From Entrophospora sp. SA101 (lineage: Eukaryota; Glomeromycota; Glomeromycetes; Entrophosporales; Entrophosporaceae), in NCBI GenBank assembly GCA_958430865.1, contig CAUDNR010003246.1:13843-35333 (forward strand): a DNA stretch of 21,491 nt, written 5' to 3'. The position numbers were made by a program, and so were the translations under genes. Below the pieces are notes generated by a model. It was not told the DNA's origin. It did not search any database and worked only from the letters and a program-made list of their open reading frames with translations. Positions 1 to 9,294 of the stretch are shown here, in pieces (the stretch's first letter is position 1; every line of letters begins with the position of its first letter).

Positions 1-77
1 AAATTCTATATTTCTAAAAAAAGTTGTCAAATTATGTCATTATACTAGTATAACGAGATAAATAATAGGTGTCATTT

Positions 78-222
78 AATTTCGTCACGCGTAATTGATT
101 TCGTCACCCGTAATTGATTTCGTCACGCGTAATTGATTTCGTCGCCCGTAATTAATTTCGTCACCCGTAATTAATTTCGTAATTAATTTCGTAATTACGT
201 ATTACGTATTACGTATTACGTT
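78..222. repeat. nested tandem repeat array (19-, 12- and 7-bp units)
   Basis: About five imperfect copies of a 19-bp unit (GTAATTGATTTCGTCACCC, with G/C and G/A variants) run from about 78 to 170. They collapse into two copies of a shorter CGTAATTAATTT unit, then three or four copies of ACGTATT ending near 222. All units share the core GTAATT, so this looks like one array decaying by slippage. It could be the subterminal region of a DNA transposon, as a similar 19-bp periodicity occurs beside the inverted repeat at 19121-19225, but no partner end is visible within the window. Confidence 0.8.
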
Positions 223-786
223 TTTGGCAAAATAATTACCATAGCATGTATAGTTGATACAAGAGTCTTAACAAAACTTTGATTCAATAAATGTAAGAAT
301 GATGTTTAATATAATTTTATTTTTTAATGTGTTTTTAATTGATTAACTTATTAACTTTTTTTTTAACTGATTTACTATATTTTATTGATTAATTTATTAA
401 CATGTTTTTTGATTAATTTGTGATGTTTAATTGATTTACTATGTTTTATTTATTAATGTGGTTTGATTGATTTAACAAATTTTTATTGTACTTATTTGAA
501 TGTTATAGTTATGAAGTTGAAAAATTATGCAAATTCAACTATTTTTATATGTATTTCAGAATCTCACTGGTGTTGATTGTCAATTTGCTATGGGTACATG
601 CTATTGAAGTTATCAAATGTGAGCATGACCTAGATTAACAAGTCGGGTTTTATCTGGAATTTGTTCTATTATATGAATGATTTAATCCAAAGTTAACTTA
701 AAAATCATCGATGCAGTGAAATATTTAACTCGTCCTATTTTTTCCTTTCCTACCTTGCTAAAAGATGAAAATTTTTTGGGCTCTCT
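223..786. other. non-coding AT-rich stretch
   Basis: I see no convincing gene here. The part at 300-480 is a run of loosely repeated phrases built from ATTGATTTACTATGTTTTATT and TTAATTTATTAACATG-like words, suggesting old low-complexity duplication. The remainder to 786 is unremarkable. Confidence 0.5.
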
Positions 787-1620
787 CTATTCTCTTTTGA
801 TGATTGTTTCTAAAACATCAATAGGAAGTTGTTTTTTGATTTCTTTTCCGACATTGCTATTAGCATCATTCACATTATAATATTTTTCATAGTAGAACTT
901 GAAGTATTTTATTTGGTTTCTGAATATCATGTTTGGCTGTAGTAATTTTACAATACAAATTGGGAAAATCAATAGATTCTGGATTGGCTTCAATGACTGT
1001 TATTGGGTAAGAAGTGGTATTATCTCCTGCAGGGGTTTGTTTGTCCAGGGTCTGTCTTACCAACGGATATAGGCTCACCAGCACAGAGTTGGCAAATGTG
1101 TAATCCATTTGTGATCCATTGGGTCCATTAATGTAACATTTTAACCATATTTAGTATTATATTAATGGCAATGGACCAGTCAAAGGTCCATCAGTTCTCT
1201 ATGGGCCAGTTAATTTGCCAGCACATTTATATGGTAAAGTACTTGCAGTCAATGTACCAATATGCAATGGATCATTCTCTAAAGAAGTGATGTTGATTAC
1301 TTGATTATATAATCTACCTTGCAATCCATCTATGCTCATACTTCTTTTGGATAATGTTCACATTAGTGGTGACTTTTCTATGCTTTCAATCTCTGCAATG
1401 CAATTATTGACAGGGCATATGGTTATATTTTCTCTGATATTCCCAAGGTAAAGATGATGGAAGATATGTCAACAGGATAATACAATGAATGATTTTTAAG
1501 TAGGTGCAAAAAAATTTCTTCATTACATATCAAACATGGATCTAGTTTGGGAGTTTCAACACCATTTACAATAGCTTCAGGGAACCATTTTTAAGGCAGA
1601 AGTTTTAAGATGTTACAATT
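787..1620 (-). pseudogene. decayed coding remnant of unknown family
   Basis: Reading the minus strand from about 1620 down to 787, protein-like sequence continues for some 270 residues, broken by several stops and at least one frame change. Recognisable pieces, in order, start with WFPEAIVNGVETPKLDPCLI near 1590, CPVNNCIAEIESIEKS near 1415, SIDGLQGRLYNQVINITSLE near 1320, then MDYTFANSVLVSLYPLVRQT from 1108. A final piece, KYFKFYYEKYYNVNDANSNV, lies in another frame and ends in a stop at 787. The composition is coding-like and unlike the surrounding AT-rich filler, so this looks like a dead gene or transposon ORF. I do not recognise the family. The two apparently open pieces (887-1108 and 787-993) are best read as one broken frame, not as two genes. 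Confidence 0.45.
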
Positions 1621-2008
1621 TTTTAATTGGTTTATTTTTTTATAGTTTATTGTTTTATTTGAATGTTATGAAGTATAGGGTTTATTCAGATAGATTCATT
1701 CTGTTTTTATACTTATTATTGTTGTTAAATAATAGCTCCTGATTTTTGTCATAAATACAGTATAACCCTTATTTCAACAGATTATAATTAAATTCACATT
1801 TCAATGGACTTTAAAAATCTTTGTTTACACATTATGAAACATATAAAAATCTGTTGAAACACGATTAGTAATTTTGTTTCAAATAGAATTTTCTTATTAT
1901 TATATGTCCAGTCACTCTACTGAAACAATGGCTATACTGTATAGAAATGACCTTTTTTTTTTGTATTTTTTTTTGCAGTTAGATCCTTGTCCATACCCAC
2001 ATGCCTAA

Positions 2009-2131
2009 TTCAAAAATGAAGAAATAATTGACAAAGCAGAAGAAAGTCATGATGAAGTGGATGAAAGTCATGGGAAAGATACAACAGAATCATTGTCAAA
2101 AATACAACTAGAAATTCAAAAATATTTATAA
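2009..2131 (+). pseudogene. short acidic coding-like remnant
   Basis: An open stretch of 40 codons reads as an acidic, charged peptide (for example IIDKAEESHDEVDESHGKDT). It has no ATG near its start and ends at TAA in 2129-2131. More coding-like scraps follow to about 2300 (such as ERVSYQKECLKRN), in changing frames and interrupted by stops. It may be an exon or relic of the same dead element as the minus-strand remnant at 787-1620. Function unknown. The call rests on composition alone. Confidence 0.25.
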
Positions 2132-3297
2132 TAAAAATGAAATAATAGATGACCAAATTATTAATTCTAAGGAGCAAATAGAAAATAGATAATGATATCA
2201 ACCATTATATAACAAATTTACTAGAAAGAGTTTCCTATCAAAAAGAATGCTTGAAAAGGAATTTAAATTTTAATAATGTTATAAATGCTCTCTTGGTTTA
2301 AAAAAATTTGAACAAGATACTCTTTATAGGGTGTAGTCTGAGAAATGAAAGAACTACTAAAGGAGAAAAATGAGGAGATTGGCAAATGTTTATTTTTTGG
2401 GGAAATTGAAATTTGTAAGACTGTGTTCAAGGGTATCTATGGTATAGGTTAGAAATCATTTTAATGATTTTGATATACAACTAAGAACACAGGAAGAGTA
2501 GGTAATAAAGCAATATCATTCAATGAAATTTTGCAAATGATTAAGTTATATTAAATTATTCTAATACAGTACAAGTGGACTGGTAAATATAAATTATTTG
2601 AATTTGAAATGAAAATTTTATTAATTAATGTAAAATTTATTATATGAAGAAATTTTAAAAAAGACACAAAACCTATTATACTATTATATTTAAACATTTA
2701 TAGATTAATTTATAGTTTTTTTTCTTTTCATTTTCTCACATATCTAGTTCCATTTCATTAACAATAATACTTAAAGGTGTTTCAGGTGAATTTTCTAATG
2801 CACTTAGTCAAAAGATACAATGGTTTATAATCTAATCTATCATTTTTATCTGTTTCTCAAACTGGACAACAAATTATTGTTGACAGAATAAATGTCAACT
2901 GCATCAGATTTACCAATAACAATCCCTCCAATAAATACTTCTTCTCAGACATTTTATAAGCATCACACTTGGACCTTCTTGAACAACTTGCCAACTGAGT
3001 TTGATCTCACAAAAATGACCATTTTCACAAACAAATGATTACATTGAATACAAATGTTCAATGAATGTAATATAATAATGTATTCATGTTTGTAAATGCG
3101 CAGTGTCTTTTTTAATATTTTAGATCATACAAAAAATACTAACGAGCAATCTAGAAAGCATAATGAAATTCTTGTTTGGCAATACCTTAACCAGTTCCTT
3201 GTGTGTCTACTGTCAAGCAGCAAGGACATGGGTAGCTCAAGGCTAAGTAGACTTCACTCTCCTTGATGTGGATCAAGTCCTATGGGCACATGTTGTA
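2132..3297. other. non-coding stretch with scattered coding scraps
   Basis: No intact gene is visible. Around 2700-3010 and 3140-3290 the GC content rises and short protein-like phrases appear on either strand, but stops and frame changes break them within about 20 codons. I take this as degraded mobile-element or gene debris. Confidence 0.4.
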
Positions 3298-3612
3298 TCA
3301 GCCATTGAAGCAAAACACTAATCTGAATGAGACAAGTAAATATTGTGCAGCTAGTAGATAGATTTGCTTTTTGAGAGAGTTTTGTGTTGAAGGCTGTTTG
3401 TAGGCTGTACAAGTAGAATTTTTATCAGGCTTAGTAAACCTTAGTAAGCTACAACAGAAACCCATTTTCATATCTGGGATTGCTTTGGAAAATGTGAAGG
3501 TTTTTTTATCAAATTTACAGAATATGGTCTTTTCTGTTAAAAGACCCGTAATTTTGTTTTTTTGTTTTATGTTGTGAATTTGCACAATTACATGTTTGAC
3601 AATTTTACACAC
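3298..3612 (-). CDS. doubtful hypothetical protein, 104 aa
   Basis: An ATG-initiated open frame of 104 codons, Lys- and Phe-rich with seven cysteines, ending near the debris at 2700-3290. I recognise no domain, signal peptide or membrane segment. A C-terminal stretch beginning YLLAAQYLLVSFRLVF is moderately hydrophobic. It has no visible introns or paralogues in the window. It could be a chance frame in AT-rich DNA or a fragment of an older gene. A transcript or a homologue would be needed to keep it. Confidence 0.2.
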   Translation of the reverse strand: MCKIVKHVIVQIHNIKQKNKITGLLTEKTIFCKFDKKTFTFSKAIPDMKMGFCCSLLRFTKPDKNSTCTAYKQPSTQNSLKKQIYLLAAQYLLVSFRLVFCFNG

Positions 3613-4057
3613 ATTTTATCTTATATTAATGTTTCGAGTTTTTGATATAATAAAATTTGATCGTTATAATAATTATGTGGACTACGAAATTGTTACACGT
3701 TTTCTTTAGCAAGTAAATATTTCAACCTTACATCATCTCCTAATAAGCAAATGTTATCATCCGTATGTTTATTGACAAATACATAATCCTTATACTATTA
3801 CTATACTGATGAAATCTGATTAATACTATACTATATTAAAAATATATATGTATATTTTACATCATTACATAATATAATTTTTTTATAAAAAAAAAAATGA
3901 TCCTTTTTAAATTAAAATGAAATTTTGGAAAAAGTAGTCATTTTAAAAGTATGAAAAACGTCAAAACCAACTCACTAACTGCCATAAACATCCTTATAAT
4001 AATGACTATAAACATAATTATAATTATTTGAACAACATCTTCTTCATAATCGAATTT
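3613..4057. other. non-coding spacer downstream of the BRCT gene
   Basis: AT-rich DNA with TACTATA-type phrases at 3790-3840 and homopolymer runs near 3885. It covers the 3' flank of the minus-strand BRCT gene. I see no gene. Confidence 0.5.
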
Positions 4058-6495
4058 TCACGCAAATAACCTCAAAAGTTCTTTGGCTCTTTTATCATCA
4101 AAATCAACAATGAAGTCATCACTATCATCTTCTTCAAAATCACGAGCATTTTTAAGATTGCGATCTGAATCATATTGTGTCAATAATCGATCTTCTTCAA
4201 CTTGATCATTTAACACCAAAATATCATCACCATCATTATTGTCAACATTTCTAAAAACTACAGAACCGTTATTATTATTATCATATCCATTAACAACAAA
4301 AACACCATTACCACGTCTCTGTTCATTAACAACAACACCATTATTATCACGTTCATCAATATTCTGATAGCGATTATGAATGTTATTTTCAATGATAATT
4401 ATAGGTCTTTCATTTGGTGATACAGAACAAGGTCGAGATCTAGGACGAGAATGGGGTGGTGAAAGTGATTTTGATGGGAGTTGGGGGTTGTTGACTGTTA
4501 CTGGTGATGATTGGATTACTGGTGATGACATTTGTAGTAACAATGGTGAACGAAGTGAAAGAGGTGAAATTGACTTGGTTGAACATGGTGATCCTCTAAT
4601 AGTTGATGGTGTTGTATTAGGCGATGATTTCGATTGTTCTTCTAATGAGGAAGAAGATATTTTTGTCGATTTCAATTGTGTTGATTTATTAGGTAGCGTA
4701 GTAGTAGATGAATGAAGTTTTACTTTTTTATTGTTATTATGATTATTGCTATTATTACTACTATTACTATTAGCATGATTATTATTATTGCTATTGCTAT
4801 TGTTTTTATTATTGTTATTGTTATTGCTACGATCATTATTATTATTATCATTATTATTAACAACCTCAATACGAGGATAACTTTCTTCCCTTTCATCATT
4901 TTCATCATTATCACAAAAATCTTTTTTGTTATATTTCCTTTTCCTAGAATAAGGAGTCTCAATAGGAGATGGTGGTGATCTTGGTTGTTGTTTTCCTACG
5001 ATTGAAGTGTTACCATCATCCTCATAATTTTCCTCGTAATTATCATCATCAACATAGTGATTTTCTTCTACTACTTCATAATTTTCATCATCATTATTAT
5101 TATAATAAATGATTTCTTCTACTTCCTCCTCTTCGTTTTCATTATTATCATCATCTACTATTACCCCTCCTCTTCCTACATCTCTTGTTGTTTGTTGATG
5201 ATCATCATTATAATCAGCATTTCTAAATCGTCTATAAGTAGGATAATAAAGTGGACTTCGACTAGGTAATTCATGATTATCATCACTTTGATCAGAATGT
5301 TGTGTAATTAGTGGTGGTGATGGTACATCATCCAAGTCAATTATAACATTAACTTTAGGATTATTATAACCATCATTATCATGATCAACATTACTATCAT
5401 GATCATGATCACTATCAGAATCATTATCACCATCATTATTCTCATCATTATGATCGTTTGCTCTATTATAAGTGATCTCTATAACATCACGATTTCTTTT
5501 AATAATAGTTTTACTTGAGCCTGATGATGTTTTAGTTCGAGTGATCATGAATGAAGATGAGGAGGGCAAGGAAGCTGGCGAAGCTGCTGGTGATGATGTT
5601 AAAGATGCTGATGGTGACGATGTTAAAGATGATGTTAAAGATGATGCTAAAGATGCTGATGCTGATGATGACGGTGATGATGTTAAAGCTTCTAATGGCG
5701 AAGATGATAAAACTGCTGAAGATTGTAATTTACCAATTACATTCACATTTTTCTTTTTTGATAGTTCCCTTTGTGGTTTACTCGATGGTTTTTGTATTTT
5801 TTGTAGTCGCAAACTCCTTCTTAGATGTGGTGTTTCTTGTTCATCGTGTTCTTGATATTCTTGTTCTTGATATTCTTGTTGTTCTTCATATTCTTGTTCT
5901 TTATGTTGCTGACGTTTAGAACGATTTTTTTTTAAAATCGGTTGCTTTTGTTGTTGATGTGAAAGAGATTCCTGAGTCAATTTTTTTAGATTAGGTATTA
6001 TTTTGGTGGCTGCTTTCTCTTTCCATGTTTCGGCCGTGTATACACGAACCTAAATACATATATAATAATTATATACAATTATTAATTTACAATATAGAAA
6101 GATTGAATTTCTACATATATATTTACGTACTTTCTCTATAGGTACTTTTTTATAATTAGTTGGAATCTGGAGTACTTCTCGTTCTACCGAATCAAGGACT
6201 ATTTTATAAGACATTGTTTTATCCTCCTCTTCCTTACTATTAAATTTTTGTTTTTTCGACGTGTCTGCTAGTATCCAGTATGCACTCTCAGCGTTTGTCA
6301 CTACTTCTCCACCATTTTCCTAGTTTATGATAGATTTAAATATTATTTACATAAGAATATGATCTCGTTGTGTTTTTTTACAACATACATATATACCTTA
6401 ATCAATCTTTCAATATTACTTCTGTTAGGTACATCTTTTTTAATTAAAAAATGAATTTTAATACTGTTAATGACGAATAAGTTTTTATGTGCCAT
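4058..6495 (-). CDS. BRCT-domain protein with long acidic/Asn-rich tail, Rap1-like
   Basis: Three exons on the minus strand, 6495-6397, 6319-6131 and 6049-4058, join in phase 0 to give 759 residues. Both introns are short (77 and 81 nt) with GTATAT/CTAG and GTACGT/TTTAG ends. Residues about 4-88 form a BRCT domain: strand LFVINSIKIHFLI, helix and turn IERLIKENGGEVV (the Gly-Gly pair at 36-37 split from its helix by intron 1), strand AYWILAD, then YKIVLDSVERE. This last motif, with a nearby IPTNYK and no central Trp, resembles the Rap1/TERF2IP BRCT more than DNA-repair BRCTs. The tail has a Gln/Glu-rich part, a Ser/Ala/Pro repeat (about 207-265), Asp/Glu/Asn runs (about 290-435), a basic RKRKYNKK nuclear-localisation-like patch (about 460), poly-Asn (about 490-535) and an acidic end, DDFIVDFDDKRAKELLRLFA. 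I see no Myb domain. The gene model is good. The Rap1 assignment is an inference; a general BRCT scaffold is the alternative. Confidence 0.8.
4715..4870. repeat. trinucleotide microsatellite inside the BRCT gene
   Basis: Imperfect ATT/ATC-type triplets (AAT/GAT on the coding strand) encode the poly-Asn segment broken by Ser, His, Lys and Asp. Because of the triplet periodicity all six frames stay fairly open, which explains the spurious hydrophobic frames on the plus strand here. The tract is likely to vary in length between individuals. Confidence 0.8.
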
Positions 6496-7145
6496 TTTTT
6501 GAGCTCTTTTTTTTTTTTTTTTGAATCATAATCATAATAATAACATTTATTATTGTCACCTGATATTAACGTAAATTTTCAGGGGTCTATTTTTACACAA
6601 AAAAGTGCTGATTTAAATTACTATTACTATTACTATGTATATATTTCTCTATCAAACCATAATAATTAATTTCTTATTAAGCTTATTATAATCATAATAT
6701 AAAAAAACAACTAGACTCTATGTTGCACGTAGATATTAATTATTATTATTATTATTATCCCCTCGCGCGCGTTTTTTCGTGTGTGAATTTAAAGTTCACA
6801 TGTAAAACTCAATAAGTCGGTCATTTATTTATATTATCAAGTAAGTACCAATAATTGATTGCTGTGTTCGACTTATCGACATTTGAAATTTAGTATAAGC
6901 CACGGAATATTATGTCCCAAAATCTCTAATTATGAATTCACACAATTTGACTCACAACATACATACATACATTTCATCATAAAAAGTTTTACACACAAGA
7001 GTTTTGGTACAGCCGATGAAAAAAAAAATAAAGTTATCATTGTTAAAAGCTTAAGTTTTGCCTTGATTGGGTTCAAAATGACATTTAATAAGAAGTCCAT
7101 ATAGAACCTAATCTATATTAAATGCTTTCAATTGGGAGAGGGTTT
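6496..7145. other. non-coding spacer, 5' flank of the BRCT gene
   Basis: It contains a 17-nt T run just upstream of the minus-strand ATG, a CG-rich blip CCCCTCGCGCGCG at about 6760-6772, and a short inverted pair TAAGTCG/CGACTTA around 6812 and 6869. The promoter of the minus-strand BRCT gene should lie here. An 81-codon open frame at 6859-7104 lacks an ATG start and looks like chance. Confidence 0.5.
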
Positions 7146-7242
7146 GGCTGTTTCAAATGAAAACATTTATTTTCTTCGAGAAGTGAAGTTTCTTTCATAT
7201 AACTAGGGAGCTTTTTAATTTAAGGTTTTAAAGAATTTTAAT
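7146..7242 (+). repeat. direct repeat, copy A (about 97 bp)
   Basis: This segment and 7298-7395 align along their length, sharing phrases such as CTGTTTCAAATGA, ATTTATTTTCT and AAGAAGTGAAGTTT (GAGAAGTGAAGTTT here), CTTTTTAATTTAAG and AATTTTAAT. Divergence is about a fifth of positions. It is an old duplication or two copies of a short interspersed element. No terminal inverted repeat or target duplication is visible. Confidence 0.75.
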
Positions 7243-7297
7243 ATGATAATTTTTAATTACTAAAATTACCAAGTCACATACTTAGATAGATATGATA

Positions 7298-7395
7298 GGA
7301 CTGTTTCAAATGAGAATATTTATTTTCTCCAAGAAGTGAAGTTTGTTACATGCACTCGTAAACCTTTTAATTTAAGTTGTTAAGGAAATTTTAAT
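7298..7395 (+). repeat. direct repeat, copy B (about 98 bp)
   Basis: Partner of the copy at 7146-7242, same orientation, offset about 152 bp. It carries GGACTGTTTCAAATGAGAAT at its start and ends TAAGGAAATTTTAAT. A hydrophobic 64-codon open frame on the opposite strand (7372-7566) overlaps its end and is not supported as a gene. Confidence 0.75.
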
Positions 7396-8819
7396 TATTA
7401 TTGTGAAGGAAATCAGTGGGTGAATGGCAAAAAAAAACCCCCCAGAAAACAAATAAAATCTTTTGTTTAAATAAAATTCTTTGTTTCTCAAAAGATCTAT
7501 CAAATTTCTTATTCCAATTACAATTACTAATCTGAATAATGAATTCACCATATAGTTGTTCACCATAATTGTCCTTCTTAATAAATGATCATAAAATTAG
7601 TTTCCATTAGTTTCCATAATTAATAGTTGCCAAATTATCCCTGTAATTATTTGAACTCTTTAAGTCAAATGAAAAACCATTATGGCAAAACAACTGTAAT
7701 GTTTTCTTAAAAGATACAAAGATTATTAGTATGACAGAATAATAATGTAGGTGATGAAGCTTATATTAATATAGTTGGAATTGCTAATTTGAATTTTGTA
7801 ATTACCTAATATAATAAAACAATGGGTTCTTTTATTCACCTATTACTTAAAAATAGATAAATAATAATCAGTTCATTACTTATAATAAAAATAGTAGGAT
7901 ATTTAATTTAAAATTTTGATTCTTTATAATCTACTAAATGATAAATGAACAATCTTTTATCCATTTGTTTTATCAATGTGTATTATGACATGACCAATGA
8001 TTAAATTAATGTAATAATAATGCAAAATTTTGTTACATCATAATCATGGAGCCAACAATGACCTGGCATGAGCACTTGCAGAACCCTAATATTTAGGAAT
8101 CCAGAACACTTGGATAGATTAACTAATTAAGATGGGTAAGGTACCTTTAGCATGTCAAATATTTGTTTGCAAGAAATTTGTTTATTTCAAAGTTATTTTG
8201 TTGCAATGTTATAATTATTATTACACTTCATAGAATACAGGGACTGGCCTTACCTAGCATAACTGTTTCTATAGCACCAGGAAATTTTCCCAATATATAT
8301 TATGCTCATAAATAATGTTGTAATATTTGCACTGAATGTAAATTTACATATATAGTGTAAATTCATGCCAGAAAAAAATTTTCTGATGTAAATCATAAAC
8401 GTTAGCTGAAAAATGATGATCATAAAACCCGAAATGCTGTAATAGTATTATTGGTTAATCTGAAAACTAGGGTTAAAAAAAGTTCAATTTGGAACCTTAA
8501 ACCATTGTCAACTGGTTTGAAATATATAAACTGTGGTTAAGCTGCTTTGGGTTAAACTTTAATCATGATGGATCATTTATTATTATCCTCTTTTTATATG
8601 AATGACTCACTGACTAGAAAATAAAATCAAGCTTGTCAAACTTCTTACAAGTCAACAAGGTAAATTGGATGTTATTGTGTTGTTTACTCAATGTTTGTCA
8701 TACTGTTATTAATATTAACTTGTACTTTTTTACTTCTGCTACTCTTGCTTCCATAATTAATTTGCATATATATCACTGTCTATTAACAGTAGGATGCGAA
8801 CGCGTGATATGATTCTATG
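7396..8819. other. non-coding intergenic stretch
   Basis: No gene is supported over these 1.4 kb. Small features are a perfect 14-bp palindrome ATGTAAATTTACAT near 8336-8349 and five GGTTAA or CCTTAA words between 8450 and 8560. The start of the next gene lies beyond the mobile element that follows. Confidence 0.5.
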
Positions 8820-9173
8820 GTTGGCTCGGTCTAAATACCCCCATATTGCTGCGCCATATGGCCAAATTTCAAAAAAAGCAATTTTTCAAAAATCATGACT
8901 TCACGTGATTTTAGTTTTAAAATTTATTCTTACAGCCAAATTTAGATATGATCATCATACGCATGTCTAAATTTAGTAATGATCTAGTGCCAAATTCCTC
9001 GCGAACATAGTAAATACATATATATAAAAAAGAAACAAATAATTTTTATTATTATATAAAATTAAAAGCCCTATTCTATAAACTAATAATGTTATTTTTT
9101 TAAAGGTAGGACAGAAAGTGACTTATACTTTTAAAATTTACGCAAAATTAGGAGGTCTTTAGACCGAGTGAAC
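8820..9173. mobile_element. MITE-like element with terminal inverted repeats, copy 1
   Basis: The left end reads GTTGGCTCGGTCTAAATACC and the right end, reverse-complemented, GTTCACTCGGTCTAAAGACC. These match at 17 of 20 positions, including an uninterrupted CTCGGTCTAAA. The element is about 354 bp with no coding capacity. Its right half (about 8985-9173) is repeated in inverted orientation at 20306-20502, which shows it is a dispersed family. I could not find a convincing target-site duplication. It ends about 120 bp before the start codon of the SF3B3 gene and so sits in or next to that promoter. Confidence 0.7.
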
Positions 9174-9294
9174 TCTGGTCATGTGATATATCATACAGGT
9201 TGTTCATGTGAAAGTTTTTGAAGAAAATCAGTCCAAATCTGGATAGATTATTTTTTAAAAAAAATCACTCAAAAAAAAATAAATACATAGAAAT

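Noticed and set aside
78..222. Telomeric repeat array
   Set aside because: The units are 19, 12 and 7 bp with CGTAATT cores and do not match TTAGGG-type repeats.
4380..5919. Several open frames on the plus strand opposite the BRCT gene
   Set aside because: They are shadows caused by triplet repeats. Their products are monotonous Ile/Met/Asp runs, while the minus strand gives a spliced protein with a recognisable domain.
6050..6130. Continuation of exon 2 of the BRCT gene past KVPIEK as a hydrophobic C-terminus
   Set aside because: A GTACGT donor at 6130 and a TTTAG acceptor ending at 6050 join it in frame to the long exon. The extension is intron translation.
6859..7104. 81-codon plus-strand frame as a gene
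   Set aside because: It has no ATG start, no homology I recognise and no intron structure.
7372..7566. 64-codon hydrophobic frame on the minus strand as a small membrane protein gene
   Set aside because: It overlaps a non-coding direct repeat, has no conserved features, and hydrophobic frames arise readily by chance in T-rich DNA.
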